Positions 40,468 to 50,886 are shown, counted from the first letter of the stretch. The stretch: 64,000 nt of DNA from Klebsiella oxytoca (GCF_009707385.1 NZ_CP046115.1:4960001-5024000); one strand, 5' to 3'. Made by a program: numbers and translations. The notes: generated from the letters alone by a model not told the origin.

Positions 40468-42561
40468 TCAGGCTGACTTCTTCTTACCTGCCGCCTTACG
40501 CCGCTTATCCAGATCCTTAATCAGCTTATTCACCTGCTCATCGGCAAACATCGCCTCAAGCGTGGTGGAAAGCTTACGACGCCAGTTTGGATACTCCGTA
40601 CTGGTTCCAGGAATATTGACCGGCGCGGCCATTTCCAGCCAATCCTCCGGCTGCAGGCCCAGCAGCGCGCTGTTGCTGTCGGCAATATAGCGTTGCATTC
40701 CGCGATTCAGGGTGGACGTCATCGCCATCAGCGACGCTTTATGCCCGGTACGTTTCGGCAGGCAACCATAGCGGTGCAGAGCGTCCAGTAGCCCCTGTTT
40801 CGCCAGTTCGCGATCCTGATACAACCCACGCAGCACTACCTCATCCGGATACAGGCCCAGCGTTTTACCCAGCGTCAGGTCGCCGCTTTCCCAGTAGCCG
40901 CGCAGCGTTGGCAGGTCATGCGTCGTTGCCACAGCCATTGATTGCTCCGGATACGCCTTCGGCGCACGGAAATTCTTCTCGTGGTCATTTTCGAAATAGA
41001 GCACTTTATAGGAGTAAACGCCGCTTTTACGCAGCTTACCGACGATCTCAACCGGTACGGTCCCCAGATCCTCACCGATCACCATACAGCGATGACGCTT
41101 ACTCTCCAGCGCCAGAATCGACAGTAGATCATCCACTGGATACTGCACATAGGCACCGTGATCGGCCGTTTCACCGTATGGGATCCACCACAGACGCAGT
41201 ACCGACATCACGTGATCGATGCGCAGCGCGCCGCAGTTTTGCATGTTAGCGCGCAGCAGCTCGACAAACGGCTCATAGGCGCGCGCCACGATAATATGCG
41301 GATCCATCGGCGGCAGGCCCCAGTTCTGTCCCAGAGGGCCGAGGATATCCGGCGGCGCGCCGACGGAGGCTTTCAGGCAGTACAGCTCGCGATCGCACCA
41401 GGTCTCAGCCCCGCCTTCCGCGACGCCGACCGCCAGGTCACGATACAGGCCAATCGGCATGGCATCGTTCTGGCTGGTATGCCAGCACTCAGCAAACTGT
41501 GTATAAGCAAGCCATTGCAGCCACAGATAAAAATTCACCTCGTCGGCATGTTCGGTACAGAACGCTTTAACTTCCGGGCTATCGGTATCCCGGTAGGCTT
41601 CAGGCCAGGCAGGCCAGCCCCAGCGCATCGGATCCTGCTTAACCTGCCAGGCGTGCAGCGCGTCAAACGCCGCCTGCCAGTACAGGCTTTCGCCCTCGCG
41701 CGACACAAACTGGCGAAATTCTGCCGTCGTTTCATCGTTACGCGCGGAAAAGCTTTTCCAGGCCATACGCAGCGCGGTGAGCTTGAGGGCCGTGACGGCG
41801 GTATAGTCAACATCATCGGTCTGGCGTGCGGCCAGTAAAGCCTGCTGTGTGGCCGGTGATTGCCACCATTTCTGCGCTTCTTTGCTGTGACGGAAATCTT
41901 CTACCGCATTGACGTCAATATAGATAACGTTGAGCCAGCGGCGCGAAGAGGGGCTGTAGGGGCTGGCACTCTCCGGATTAGCCGGGTAAAGCGCGTGAAT
42001 CGGGTTAAGCCCAATGAACGAGCCGCCGCGGCGGGCGATTTCCGGCAGCATCGCGCGTAAATCACCGAAATCGCCTATTCCCCAGTTTTTCTCCGAGCGC
42101 AGCGTATACAGCTGTACGCAGGTTCCCCATAGCTTCTTGCCATCCTTCAGCGCCTGCGGTTCATAGCAGCGCGCAGGAGCAATAATAGTCCGGCAGTGCC
42201 AGCGATCGCCGTCCTGGGTCAGGGTCAGCGTGTGGTACCCTTCCGGTAATCTTGCAGGCAGCGACAGCGTTTCACCGCCGCGCGCCTGGCCCTGATACTG
42301 TTTCCCTTCTTCAGTGGTGAGGATCCAGTGGAACTCCCCCTGGCCCGCCACCGGCAGAGACATCTTTTTGCCATGGGTGAATACCTGCACCACAGGCAGC
42401 GGGTTAACCGCCACCTTTGTGGCGGCTGTTGTACGATGCATCGCATCCAGCAGACGCTGCTTGGTCGCCGCAGCAATAGACTGCGGCTTCCCGTGCGCGT
42501 TGATGTAGCTTGGGCTTATTCCCGCCGCCAGGGCAGCGTTATCAAGGCGTTTAGTCTCCAT
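40468..42561 (-). CDS. malQ: 4-alpha-glucanotransferase (amylomaltase)
   Basis: A 697-residue GH77 enzyme that disproportionates maltodextrins in the cytoplasm. The catalytic nucleophile is in ALRIDHVMSVLRLWW, the acid/base Glu in VIGEDLGTVP, and the third Asp in TTHDLPTLRGYW, all expected for amylomaltase. An N-terminal ~140-residue extension is present as in E. coli MalQ (694). It is downstream of malP (10-base gap) in the MalT-controlled malPQ operon. The C-terminal Lys-rich tail is complete despite the rearranged neighbourhood. Confidence 0.97.
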   Translation of the reverse strand: METKRLDNAALAAGISPSYINAHGKPQSIAAATKQRLLDAMHRTTAATKVAVNPLPVVQVFTHGKKMSLPVAGQGEFHWILTTEEGKQYQGQARGGETLSLPARLPEGYHTLTLTQDGDRWHCRTIIAPARCYEPQALKDGKKLWGTCVQLYTLRSEKNWGIGDFGDLRAMLPEIARRGGSFIGLNPIHALYPANPESASPYSPSSRRWLNVIYIDVNAVEDFRHSKEAQKWWQSPATQQALLAARQTDDVDYTAVTALKLTALRMAWKSFSARNDETTAEFRQFVSREGESLYWQAAFDALHAWQVKQDPMRWGWPAWPEAYRDTDSPEVKAFCTEHADEVNFYLWLQWLAYTQFAECWHTSQNDAMPIGLYRDLAVGVAEGGAETWCDRELYCLKASVGAPPDILGPLGQNWGLPPMDPHIIVARAYEPFVELLRANMQNCGALRIDHVMSVLRLWWIPYGETADHGAYVQYPVDDLLSILALESKRHRCMVIGEDLGTVPVEIVGKLRKSGVYSYKVLYFENDHEKNFRAPKAYPEQSMAVATTHDLPTLRGYWESGDLTLGKTLGLYPDEVVLRGLYQDRELAKQGLLDALHRYGCLPKRTGHKASLMAMTSTLNRGMQRYIADSNSALLGLQPEDWLEMAAPVNIPGTSTEYPNWRRKLSTTLEAMFADEQVNKLIKDLDKRRKAAGKKKSA

Positions 42562-42571
42562 AGGCCTGTCC

Positions 42572-44962
42572 TTAGCGTTTTGCCTGCCAGATACGTTGCT
42601 GATAATCGCGAATCGAGCGGTCGGAGCTGAACATGCCGCAGCGCGCGGTATTCAGAATCGTCGCGCGAGTCCAGGCTTCCTGGTCGCGATACAGCTCGTC
42701 AACCTGCTTCTGCGCCGCCACGTAGGCTTCGAAATCCGCCAGCACCAGGTACGGGTCACCGCCTTTCAGCAGACTGTGCAGCATCTGGTCGAAAGCATGT
42801 TTATCGCCATCGCTGTATTTACCGCTTTCCAGCTCTTTCAGCACCGCATCCAGCAGCTTGTCTTTCTTACGCCATTTCAGCGGATCGTAGCCTTTGGCCT
42901 TCAGCGCTTTCACTTCTTCTACGGTATGACCGAAGATAAAGATGTTCTCTTCGCCCACCTGCTCAGCAATTTCAACGTTGGCGCCGTCGAGAGTACCCAC
43001 GGTCAGCGCGCCGTTCAGCGCCAGCTTCATGTTGCCGGTACCGGAGGCTTCTTTGCCCGCCGTGGAGATCTGCTCGGAGACATCCGCCGCCGGGATCAGC
43101 ATTTCCGCCGCCGACACGCAGTAGTCCGGCAGGAACACCACTTTGAGCTTATCGCCTACCAGCGGATCGTTATTGATCGCCGCGGCAACCTTATTGATCG
43201 CCCAGATAATATTCTTCGCCAGGTAGTAGCCCGGAGCCGCCTTCGCGCCAAACAGGAAGACGCGCGGTACGCGGTCCGCCTGCGGATTCTCGCGAATTTC
43301 TTTATACTGCGCGAGGATATTCAGCAGGTTAAGGTGCTGACGTTTGTACTCGTGCAGACGCTTAATCTGGATATCGAAAATCGCCTGCGGGTTAATCTCG
43401 ATACCGGTGCGCCGCTTCACAAACTCCGCCAGGCGAACCTTGTTGGCCAGCTTAATCTCGCGATACGTCTGACGGAACTTCGCGTCGTCAGCATATTTTT
43501 CGAGGTTGATCAGCTGATCGAGGTCGTTGGCCCACTCTTTCTTCAGCGTCTTATCCAGCAGCGCGGCCAGAGCCGGGTTGCACTGTTTGATCCAGCGGCG
43601 CGGAGTAATGCCGTTGGTGACGTTATGGAATTTATTCGGCCACAGCTGGTGATATTCCGGGAACAGATCTTTCACCACCAGGTCGGAGTGCAGCGCGGCA
43701 ACGCCGTTAACCGCAAAGCCGCTCACCACGCACATGTTCGCCATACGAACCTGTTTGTCGTGCACCACCGCCAGTTTCGCCCACACCTGCTTGTCGCCCG
43801 GCCAGGTTTTATCCACCAGCTTTTTAAATCTGTCGTTAATCTCTTTGATTATCTGCATGTGGCGCGGCAGCAATGCTCTCACCAGCTTCTCATCCCAGCA
43901 CTCCAGCGCTTCCGGCATCAGAGTGTGGTTAGTATAGGCAAAGGTTTTGCTGGTAATCGCCCAGGCGTCGTCCCAGCTCAGCTGATGCTCATCGATCAGC
44001 ACGCGCAGCAGTTCCGGAATCGCAATTGTCGGGTGGGTATCGTTCAGCTGAATGACTTCGTAATCCGCCAGTTCGGCCAGCTTACGGCCCGCCAGATGAT
44101 GGCGACGCAGAATATCGGCAATCGAACAGGCGCACTGGAAGTACTGCTGCATCAGACGCAGTTTTTTGCCCGCCTGATGGTTATCGTTCGGATAGAGGAC
44201 TTTAGTCAGCTTTTCGGCATCAATACCCTGCTGTTCGGCACGCAGGAAATCGCCGTCGTTGAATTTGGTCAGGTTAAACGGATGCGCATGTTTGGCCTGC
44301 CACAGACGCAGCGGCTGGGCCACGTTGTTGCGATAGCCCAGCACCGGCAGATCCCAGGCTTCGCCGGTAATCACAAATGCCGGTACCCATTCACCGCTTT
44401 TGGTCACTTTACCGCCGAGGCCAACCTGCACGTCCAACGCTTCATTATGACGGAACCACGGATAGCTGCTGCGCCCCCAGTCATCCGGCGCTTCCATCTG
44501 TTGACCGTCAGCAAAAGACTGGCGGAACAGACCGTACTGGTAGTTCAGGCCGTAGCCGGTCGCCGACTGACCAACGGTTGCCATTGAATCCAGGAAACAC
44601 GCCGCCAGACGGCCCAGACCACCGTTGCCCAGACCCGGGTCGATTTCCTCTTCCAGCAGGTCGGTCAGGTTAACGTCATGCGTCTGAAGTTCATCGCTCA
44701 CCTGCTGATACCAGCCAAGGTTGAGCAAATTGTTGCCGGTCAGGCGACCAATCAAAAACTCCATTGAAATATAGTTTACGTGACGCTGCCCTTCGGTCGC
44801 TTTTACAACCGGTTGAGCTGACAACAGCTCAGACAACGCACCGCTAACGGCACGCCACCACTGACGCTGGGTCATCTCGGAAGCTGACTGTAAACCGAAA
44901 TGCTGCCACTGACGCGTCAGTGCAGCCTGAAACTGAGCTTTGTTAAAAGAAGTCTGTGACAT
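42572..44962 (-). CDS. malP: Maltodextrin phosphorylase
   Basis: A 796-residue GT35 phosphorylase releasing glucose 1-phosphate from maltodextrins (E. coli MalP 797). The PLP-lysine block is [45 protein letters not shown] and the substrate block [13 protein letters not shown] are family hallmarks. It lacks the N-terminal regulatory phosphorylation segment of eukaryotic enzymes. Its paralogue glgP lies 13 kb further on. Confidence 0.98.
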   Translation of the reverse strand: MSQTSFNKAQFQAALTRQWQHFGLQSASEMTQRQWWRAVSGALSELLSAQPVVKATEGQRHVNYISMEFLIGRLTGNNLLNLGWYQQVSDELQTHDVNLTDLLEEEIDPGLGNGGLGRLAACFLDSMATVGQSATGYGLNYQYGLFRQSFADGQQMEAPDDWGRSSYPWFRHNEALDVQVGLGGKVTKSGEWVPAFVITGEAWDLPVLGYRNNVAQPLRLWQAKHAHPFNLTKFNDGDFLRAEQQGIDAEKLTKVLYPNDNHQAGKKLRLMQQYFQCACSIADILRRHHLAGRKLAELADYEVIQLNDTHPTIAIPELLRVLIDEHQLSWDDAWAITSKTFAYTNHTLMPEALECWDEKLVRALLPRHMQIIKEINDRFKKLVDKTWPGDKQVWAKLAVVHDKQVRMANMCVVSGFAVNGVAALHSDLVVKDLFPEYHQLWPNKFHNVTNGITPRRWIKQCNPALAALLDKTLKKEWANDLDQLINLEKYADDAKFRQTYREIKLANKVRLAEFVKRRTGIEINPQAIFDIQIKRLHEYKRQHLNLLNILAQYKEIRENPQADRVPRVFLFGAKAAPGYYLAKNIIWAINKVAAAINNDPLVGDKLKVVFLPDYCVSAAEMLIPAADVSEQISTAGKEASGTGNMKLALNGALTVGTLDGANVEIAEQVGEENIFIFGHTVEEVKALKAKGYDPLKWRKKDKLLDAVLKELESGKYSDGDKHAFDQMLHSLLKGGDPYLVLADFEAYVAAQKQVDELYRDQEAWTRATILNTARCGMFSSDRSIRDYQQRIWQAKR

Positions 44963-45006
44963 AAGAAATCCGGGTCCTTTACTAAAACGTTAGCGTTAGT
45001 GTGCCG

Positions 45007-45070
45007 ACCTCCCGGAGTCACGTCCTCATCCCGCCAGGGATTAGCCGGGGAGGAGTAGCAGGGATGAGCG
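45007..45070 (-). promoter_or_regulatory. MalT box cluster of the malP promoter
   Basis: Several copies of the MalT box GGGGA(T/G)GAGG: GGGATGAGG on the minus strand (45024-45032), GGGAGG on the minus strand (45008-45013), and on the plus strand GGGGAGGAG (45047-45055) and GGGATGAG (45061-45068). The mixed direct and inverted arrangement fits cooperative MalT binding upstream of malP. Confidence 0.65.
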
Positions 45071-45439
45071 AAAAGTGTGATCCTGGCCACTATTGCGATA
45101 GCTTACCGGCAAAATTATGCTGCAAAATTCACCACACCGGAACAACAAATCGTCACCGCTTGCCGCCTGAACTTTGTTACAAGCCGCGACGGTGAAAGTA
45201 CGCAAAATTCCTTTTTGTAAATATGACAAAATAAAAGTAAATATCCGCAGAATATACGGTCTTTAATGCGGAAATAGCTCAAAAAGATGACTTATAAGAA
45301 TTCACTGATAATATTTTAATAAAAACAAACAGCTACTAGTTTTGAAAAAAAAGATTGTCTTCTTATGTCTAAATTTTCTGCTAGCCCAGTAACCGCGCCA
45401 GCTGACACCCATTTCTATGAATTTCGCTCCATATCCAAA

Positions 45440-45461
45440 ATTGTGACATAGAGCAAATTCA
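45440..45461 (+). promoter_or_regulatory. CRP site of the malT promoter
   Basis: ATTGTGACATAGAGCAAATT has one good half-site (TGTGA) and a poor second half, and closely resembles the E. coli malT CRP site as I recall it. It lies about 120-140 bases upstream of malT. Confidence 0.6.
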
Positions 45462-45580
45462 AGAGCATAAAACTCGGACATAACTTGCAATAAAATTCAT
45501 TATGGCCGACCTTATTGGGTATTAATTACGAAGCGCAAAAAAATTCGCAATCCCTCCCTTGCACAGCGAAATGAAGAACT

Positions 45581-48286
45581 ATGTTGATTCCGTCTAAATT
45601 AAGTCGTCCGGTCCGCCTTGAACACACTGTGGTTCGTGAGCGACTACTGGCGAAACTTTCCGGCGCGAACAATTATCGTCTCGCGTTGGTCACCAGCCCG
45701 GCTGGATACGGTAAGACCACGCTCGTTTCTCAATGGGCGGCGGGGAAAACTGACCTTGGCTGGTTCTCACTGGATGAAGGCGATAACCAACAAGAGCGTT
45801 TTTCCAGCTATCTTATCGCCGCGATTCAACAGGCTACCGGCGGTCACTGTGCAGCCAGCGAAGCCATGGTGCAAAAGCGCCAGTACGCCAGTCTACCTTC
45901 CCTCTTTGCACAACTGTTTATCGAGCTGGCCGACTGGCAGCGCCCGCTGTACCTGGTGATTGATGATTACCATCTAATCAGCAATCCGGTTATTCATGAT
46001 GCAATGCGCTTCTTCCTCCGCCATCAGCCGGAAAATATGACGCTGGTAGTTCTGTCGCGTAATCTGCCGCAGTTGGGTATCGCCAATCTGCGGGTACGCG
46101 ATCAGCTACTGGAAATTGGCAGTCAACAGCTGGCTTTTACCCATCAGGAAGCCAAACAGTTTTTCGACTGTCGTCTTAGCTCGCCCATCGAAGCAGACGA
46201 CAGTAAAAGGCTATGCGACGATGTCGCCGGCTGGGCCACCGCGCTGCAGCTAATTGCCCTCTCAGCGCGTCAGAACAATACCTCCGCCCATCACTCCGCC
46301 CGCCGACTGGCCGGGATTAACGCCAGCCATCTTTCGGACTATCTGGTTGATGAGGTGCTGGATAACGTTGATTCGCGGACGCGTAATTTCCTGCTGAAAA
46401 GCTCGCTGCTTCGCTCGATGAACGATGCGCTCATCGTCCGCGTTACCGGCGAAGAGAATGGTCAGATGCAGCTGGAGGAAATTGAACGTCAGGGGCTATT
46501 CCTGCAGCGAATGGACGACTCCGGCGAGTGGTTCCGCTACCATCCGCTATTCGGTAACTTCCTGCGCCAGCGCTGCCAGTGGGAGCTGGCGGCTGAGCTA
46601 CCGGAAATTCACCGTGCGGCGGCAGAGAGCTGGATGGCGCAAGGCTTCCCGACGGAGGCTATTCACCACGCCCTCGCGGCGGGCGACGCCAAAATGCTGC
46701 GCGATATTCTGCTTAACCACGCGTGGGGGTTATTTAACCACAGCGAACTGAGTTTGCTGGAACAGTCCCTCGCCGCGCTGCCGTGGTCAAACCTGCTGGA
46801 AAATCCGCGCTTAATACTGCTGCAGGCCTGGCTAATGCAAAGCCAGCACCGCTATAGCGAAGTGAATACCCTGCTGGCGCGCGCCGAGCAGGAGATGGAC
46901 GCGGAAATGGATACCGCCATGCACGGCGATTTCAACGCTCTGCGTGCTCAGGTGGCGATTAACGCCGGGGATCAGGACGAAGCCGAACGCCTGGCGATGG
47001 TCGCCCTTGATGAACTACCGCTGGCCAGCTACTACAGCCGTATCGTTGCAACCTCCGTGCACGGTGAAGTGCTGCACTGTAAAGGCCAGCTGAGTAAATC
47101 GCTGGCGGTCATGCAGCAGACGGAACAGATGGCCCGCCGCCATGATGTCTGGCACTACGCGCTATGGAGCATGATCCAGCAAAGCGAAATTCTTTTTGCG
47201 CAGGGTTTCCTGCAGGCAGCATGGGAAATTCAGGAAAAAGCTTTCCAGCTCATCCGCGAACAGCATCTTGAACAGCTGCCGATGCATGAATTCCTGCTGC
47301 GTATTCGCTCCCAGCTACTGTGGGCCTGGGCGCGGCTGGACGAAGCGGAAACCTCCGCGCGCAGCGGTATGAACGTGCTTTCGTCCTATCAGCCGCAGCA
47401 GCAGCTACAGTGCCTGACGCTGATGGTGCAGTGCTCGCTGGCGCGCGGCGATCTGGATAATGCCCGCAGCCATTTAAATCGCCTCGAAAACCTGCTTGGC
47501 AACGGCCACTACCATAGCGACTGGGTGTCCAATGCCGATAAAGTGAGGGTAATTTACTGGCAGATGATCGGCGACAAAGCTGCCGCGGCAAACTGGCTAC
47601 GCCAGACGCCGAAACCAGAATTTGCCAATAACCACTTTCTACAGAGCCAGTGGCGTAATATCGCCCGCGCGCAGATCCTGCTCGGCGATTTTGATTCCGC
47701 TGAAATGGTTCTCGAAGAGCTAAACGACAATGCCCGCTCGCTGCGTTTGATGAGCGATCTCAACCGCAACCTGCTGCTGCTCAACCAGCTCTACTGGCAG
47801 GCGGGGCGTAAGAGCGAAGCGCAAAAAGCGCTGCTGGAAGCCCTCACCCTCGCCAACCGCACCGGTTTTATCAACCATTTTGTGATCGAAGGTGAAGCGA
47901 TGGCGCAGCAGCTACGCCAGCTGATTCAGCTCAATACGCTGCCGGAGCTGGAGCAGCACCGCGCCCAGCGTATTCTGCGCGATATTAACCAGCATCACCG
48001 GCATAAATTCGCCCACTTTGACGAGAGCTTCGTCGAAAAGCTGCTGAATCATCCGGAAGTGCCGGAGCTGATCCGCACCAGCCCGCTAACTCAGCGCGAA
48101 TGGCAGGTACTCGGACTTATCTATTCCGGCTACAGCAACGAGCAAATCGCCGGCGAGCTGGATGTCGCCGCCACCACCATCAAAACGCACATTCGCAATT
48201 TGTATCAGAAGCTGGGCGTGGCCCACCGTCAGGATGCCGTTCAGCATGCCCAGCGGCTGCTTAAGATGATGGGGTACGGGGTTTAA
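45581..48286 (+). CDS. malT: MalT, transcriptional activator of the maltose regulon
   Basis: A 901-residue STAND ATPase activator that binds ATP and maltotriose. Walker A (SPAGYGKTT) is at residues 39-47, and the Walker B-like LVIDDYHLI near 126-134. A long helical repeat sensor domain covers about 440-800, and a LuxR-type helix-turn-helix lies at the C-terminus (about 836-895; [20 protein letters not shown]). Length equals E. coli MalT. It is divergent from malPQ, which it controls. Its stop overlaps the stop of convergent rtcA by four bases. Confidence 0.98.
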   Translation: MLIPSKLSRPVRLEHTVVRERLLAKLSGANNYRLALVTSPAGYGKTTLVSQWAAGKTDLGWFSLDEGDNQQERFSSYLIAAIQQATGGHCAASEAMVQKRQYASLPSLFAQLFIELADWQRPLYLVIDDYHLISNPVIHDAMRFFLRHQPENMTLVVLSRNLPQLGIANLRVRDQLLEIGSQQLAFTHQEAKQFFDCRLSSPIEADDSKRLCDDVAGWATALQLIALSARQNNTSAHHSARRLAGINASHLSDYLVDEVLDNVDSRTRNFLLKSSLLRSMNDALIVRVTGEENGQMQLEEIERQGLFLQRMDDSGEWFRYHPLFGNFLRQRCQWELAAELPEIHRAAAESWMAQGFPTEAIHHALAAGDAKMLRDILLNHAWGLFNHSELSLLEQSLAALPWSNLLENPRLILLQAWLMQSQHRYSEVNTLLARAEQEMDAEMDTAMHGDFNALRAQVAINAGDQDEAERLAMVALDELPLASYYSRIVATSVHGEVLHCKGQLSKSLAVMQQTEQMARRHDVWHYALWSMIQQSEILFAQGFLQAAWEIQEKAFQLIREQHLEQLPMHEFLLRIRSQLLWAWARLDEAETSARSGMNVLSSYQPQQQLQCLTLMVQCSLARGDLDNARSHLNRLENLLGNGHYHSDWVSNADKVRVIYWQMIGDKAAAANWLRQTPKPEFANNHFLQSQWRNIARAQILLGDFDSAEMVLEELNDNARSLRLMSDLNRNLLLLNQLYWQAGRKSEAQKALLEALTLANRTGFINHFVIEGEAMAQQLRQLIQLNTLPELEQHRAQRILRDINQHHRHKFAHFDESFVEKLLNHPEVPELIRTSPLTQREWQVLGLIYSGYSNEQIAGELDVAATTIKTHIRNLYQKLGVAHRQDAVQHAQRLLKMMGYGV

Positions 48287-49302
48287 CTCCGTACCTGAAT
48301 AAGATAGCCGTCGTCGAGCGGCTCGCGGATAAATCTCACCGGCAGAAACTGCTCGACCACCGCGATATTCGTCAGCAGATGCGCTGAGGTTTTCGCCACG
48401 GTAAAAGCGCCTTCCCCCGCCAGCGCCAGCGGTAAAATCAGCTGATCGGCCAGATATTCCCCTACCGCCGCCGTACTTGCCAGATAGCGCGTTGCCTCCG
48501 TTGCCAGCTGGTGCGCGACATTTTCGGCGCTCACGCCTTTGGCGCCAAAGGCAATAAACAATTCCGTGAGATGTTCGCACTCAATGGTCAGTGACAGCGA
48601 GTTTCCCGGCCCGGCTCCGCCTTCCAGCACCTGAACCTTTCTCTCCGCCAGCGGCAGCCAGGACTCCAGCGCTATCACTTCACGCTCGCCGACGTGGTAA
48701 GGAACAGCAGCCAGCAGCGCTTCGGCTGTTATAGCCACCGTTTCACCACGCGTAATCAGCTGTAGTCCGCTCAACGACGCGACCGGCTCTACTTGCGCCA
48801 GTACCGCGCCGCCGCCTGCCGGATAGAAACCGTGGCGCAGCAACGAGGTTTGCTGGTTTATTCCCATCTTCGCCAGCAGCGGTTCCCAGACGCGGCAAAT
48901 AAAATCCGCGCTGGGAGCTGACTGATTATGCGTCCCACCGCTGACTTCCACGCGGGCCGGGCTATCGGCAAACCACAGCGCAGGTAAAATCGTTTGTAGC
49001 ACCAGCATGCAGCTGCCCGCACTGCCAATAGCAAATTTATACGCGCCGCCGTGAACTCTTCCCGGCACAAAATGCAGCCGCTGCGAGCCCAGCTCACCGC
49101 CGCTCACTTCGGCGCTACAGATTTCGGCTGCCGCCCGCACCGCCGTAAGATGCTGGCGCAGAAGACCCGGTTTGGCGCGACCGGCACGAATGCCGGTAAT
49201 TTCAAACGGCTGTCCGGTTATCATCGACAGGCTCAGCGCCGAGCGCAAAATCTGCCCGCCGCCTTCCCCCTGCGCACCGTCCAGCGTAATCATCCTTTTC
49301 AT
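48283..49302 (-). CDS. rtcA: RNA 3'-terminal phosphate cyclase
   Basis: A 339-residue enzyme that uses ATP to convert an RNA 3'-phosphate to a 2',3'-cyclic phosphate, and can also adenylylate 5'-phosphate ends. The N-terminal signature [20 protein letters not shown] and the nucleophile-histidine region [17 protein letters not shown] near residue 309 are intact. Same length as E. coli RtcA. It is the last gene of the rsr-Y RNA-rtcBA unit, 6 bases after rtcB. Confidence 0.96.
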   Translation of the reverse strand: MKRMITLDGAQGEGGGQILRSALSLSMITGQPFEITGIRAGRAKPGLLRQHLTAVRAAAEICSAEVSGGELGSQRLHFVPGRVHGGAYKFAIGSAGSCMLVLQTILPALWFADSPARVEVSGGTHNQSAPSADFICRVWEPLLAKMGINQQTSLLRHGFYPAGGGAVLAQVEPVASLSGLQLITRGETVAITAEALLAAVPYHVGEREVIALESWLPLAERKVQVLEGGAGPGNSLSLTIECEHLTELFIAFGAKGVSAENVAHQLATEATRYLASTAAVGEYLADQLILPLALAGEGAFTVAKTSAHLLTNIAVVEQFLPVRFIREPLDDGYLIQVRS

Positions 49303-49308
49303 TTTTGG

Positions 49309-50523
49309 TTATCCTTTAACGCACACCACCTGACGCAGGGTATGCACAATTTCCACCAGATCCGATTGCGCGGCCATCACCGCGTCAATGTCCTTATAGG
49401 CCATCGGTATCTCATCGATAACGTCCGCATCTTTACGACATTCCACATGCGCGGTGGCGCGAATCTGATCGGCGACGCTAAACAGCTTTTTCGCTTTAGT
49501 ACGGCTCATGACGCGCCCGGCGCCGTGGCTGCATGAACAGAACGACTCTTCGTTACCCAATCCGCGCACAATAAAGCTTTTCGCCCCCATGGATCCCGGA
49601 ATAATACCGTACTGACCGCGCTGCGCGGATACTGCGCCTTTACGGGTTACAAAGATCTCTTCACCAAAGTGCTGCTCTTTTTGCACATAGTTATGGTGAC
49701 AGTTAATTGCCTCGCTCATCAAGGTAAAGGGCTTAGTGATGATTTTTCGCAGCGCCAGCAGCACGTTTTCCAGCATCGCTTCACGGTTGGCGCGCGCATA
49801 ATCCTGCGCCCAGCCGACAGCCCGAACGTAATCAGCAAAATGCTCGCTGCCCTCAGAGAAATAAGCCAGATCGCGCGAGGGTAAGTTAGCAATATGCTGC
49901 TGCATATCTTTTTGGGCCATTTCAATGAAATAGCTACCAATAGCGTTACCAATACCGCGCGAACCAGAGTGCAGCATTACCCATACCTGCTGCGCCTCAT
50001 CGAGGCAGATTTCGATAAAGTGGTTACCGGTACCCAGCGTTCCCAGGTGCTTATAGTTATTAGTGTTAAGGAAACGCGGATATTTGCTCGTTAACCACTG
50101 GAACTCCGCGTGCAGCGTTGCCCAGTGCGCATCAACGTTCGCAGGCGGATTTTCCCATGCCCCCGCATCACGACGTCCCCGTCCGGTCGTCCGTCCGTGC
50201 GGCACGGCGGCTTCAATCGCACTACGCAGTTCAGCCAGGTTGTCCGGAAGATCCGCCGCCGTTAAGCTGGTGCGCAGCGCGTTCATTCCGCAGCCAATAT
50301 CCACGCCAACCGCCGCCGGGATAATCGCACCCCGCGTTGGGATCACGCTGCCGATAGTCGAGCCTTTTCCGAGATGCACATCGGGCATAACGGCAACGTG
50401 GTTGAAAATAAAAGGCATTTTTGCCGTATTGATCAGCTGCTGACGCGCGTCGTCTTCCACAGGCACGCCTTTAGTCCACATTTTTATCGGGGCGTTCTGG
50501 GTGGTCATTAATTCATAACTCAT
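49309..50523 (-). CDS. rtcB: RNA-splicing ligase RtcB
   Basis: A 404-residue GTP- and Mn2+-dependent ligase joining RNA 2',3'-cyclic-phosphate or 3'-phosphate ends to 5'-OH ends. Metal ligands are visible in VGVDIGCGMNALR (Asp75, Cys78) and NHFIEI; the guanylylated His is in CSHGAGRVMSR (about residue 333, corresponding to His337 of E. coli because of a 4-residue shorter loop before INCHHNYVQKEQHFGEE). The Shine-Dalgarno is weak (GAGAAAAGACA). The gene lies 26 bases downstream of the last Y-like RNA, so its message is either cut from, or shared with, that RNA. Confidence 0.97.
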   Translation of the reverse strand: MSYELMTTQNAPIKMWTKGVPVEDDARQQLINTAKMPFIFNHVAVMPDVHLGKGSTIGSVIPTRGAIIPAAVGVDIGCGMNALRTSLTAADLPDNLAELRSAIEAAVPHGRTTGRGRRDAGAWENPPANVDAHWATLHAEFQWLTSKYPRFLNTNNYKHLGTLGTGNHFIEICLDEAQQVWVMLHSGSRGIGNAIGSYFIEMAQKDMQQHIANLPSRDLAYFSEGSEHFADYVRAVGWAQDYARANREAMLENVLLALRKIITKPFTLMSEAINCHHNYVQKEQHFGEEIFVTRKGAVSAQRGQYGIIPGSMGAKSFIVRGLGNEESFCSCSHGAGRVMSRTKAKKLFSVADQIRATAHVECRKDADVIDEIPMAYKDIDAVMAAQSDLVEIVHTLRQVVCVKG

Positions 50524-50549
50524 TGTCTTTTCTCATTTTATTAATAGGG

Positions 50550-50673
50550 TGGCGACAAGTTTTATGGCGGATCGTTATCAGTATGCTCTATCTGATTGAG
50601 CTACAGAGGCTGGCTCCGGCAGGATTTGCACCTGCAACCTTACTGTCCCATGTAGATTCGCCGGCATTCGCCA
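50550..50673 (-). ncRNA. yrlA: Y-like RNA, YrlA type, second copy (rtcB-proximal)
   Basis: About 124 nt that fold into the Ro-binding stem of bacterial Y RNAs. TGGCGA pairs with TCGCCA at the ends, then an internal loop containing ATGCC follows, then GGCG-A-ATC pairs with GATCCGCC. Inside lies a permuted tRNA-like module in the order T arm, closed acceptor stem, D arm: a T-arm-like GCAGGTGCAAATCCTGC (50619-50635), a CGGAG/CTCTG stem, and the D-arm-like GCTCAATCAGATAGAGC (50585-50601 on the plus strand). The T loop reads GTGCAAAT instead of GTTCAAAT. YrlA is the name used in Salmonella; which copy is the true orthologue is unclear. Confidence 0.82.
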
Positions 50674-50682
50674 GAACAGGGT

Positions 50683-50802
50683 GGCACGACAAAAAGAGGT
50701 GGATCGGCCTGCTCTACCTCTGAGCTACGGAGTCAGACTCCGGCAGGACTCGAACCTGCGACCTGGACCATCATAGGGTGTAGATCCACCAGCATTCGTG
50801 CC
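50683..50802 (-). ncRNA. yrlA: Y-like RNA, YrlA type, first copy
   Basis: About 120 nt with an uninterrupted Y stem: GGCACGA pairs with TCGTGCC, an internal loop (ATGCT against TCTTTTTG) follows, then GGTGGATC pairs with GATCCACC. The tRNA-like module has a perfect T arm (GCAGGTTCGAGTCCTGC, 50743-50759), an acceptor-like CGGAG/CTCCG stem closed by TCTGA, and a D arm (GCTCAGAGGTAGAGC). The order T arm-acceptor-D arm is a permutation of a normal tRNA, as described for Salmonella YrlA, a Y RNA that mimics tRNA and binds Rsr. It is not a functional tRNA: there is no anticodon arm in the usual place. Confidence 0.88.
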
Positions 50803-50886
50803 TTCAGCGCCGCGCGACAAATTCATAGCCGGGATGATACGCATCGGGAAAGATGTAATCCCGGCCAGCATTCGCGTCGCGCTGAA
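50803..50886 (-). ncRNA. yrlB: Short Y-like RNA, probably YrlB type
   Basis: About 84 nt starting four bases after the rsr stop codon. TTCAGC-GCGAC pairs with GTCGC-GCTGAA, with a 5-base bulge on the 3' side. Then comes an internal loop with GCGAATGCTG, and GCCGGGAT pairs with ATCCCGGC. The 5' strand shares the stem motif CGAATGCYGG with the other two RNAs, and the 3' strand shares TTGTCG. It has no tRNA-like module. Position next to rsr matches yrlB in the Salmonella rsr-yrlBA-rtcBA operon. The name is by position; ends are estimated from the stem. Confidence 0.78.

Larger units (their letters stand above)
44963..45580. promoter_or_regulatory. malPQ-malT divergent control region
   Basis: 618 bp without a gene, similar in length to the E. 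coli region. The left part (45007-45070) has the MalT boxes of malP. The right part (45230-45580) is very AT-rich and holds the malT promoter with a CRP site at about 45440-45461. I see no small gene that I can support. Confidence 0.65.

Noticed and set aside
42596..44587. Long open frame of 663 codons on the plus strand opposite malP
   Set aside because: It lies wholly antisense to a perfectly conserved gene, has low-complexity Arg/Val/Gln-rich translation and no family resemblance. It is a by-product of GC-rich codon use.
45230..45580. Small genes in the AT-rich malT upstream region
   Set aside because: Short frames there have no ribosome binding site or recognisable product. The AT richness fits a CRP-dependent promoter region.
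50710..50760. tRNA-like sequence (T arm GGTTCGAGTCC and D arm GCTCAGAGGTAGAGC) that looks like a tRNA gene or tRNA fragment
   Set aside because: The T arm comes before the D arm, the acceptor stem is closed by a loop, and there is no anticodon arm in place. It is the tRNA-mimic module of a Y RNA.
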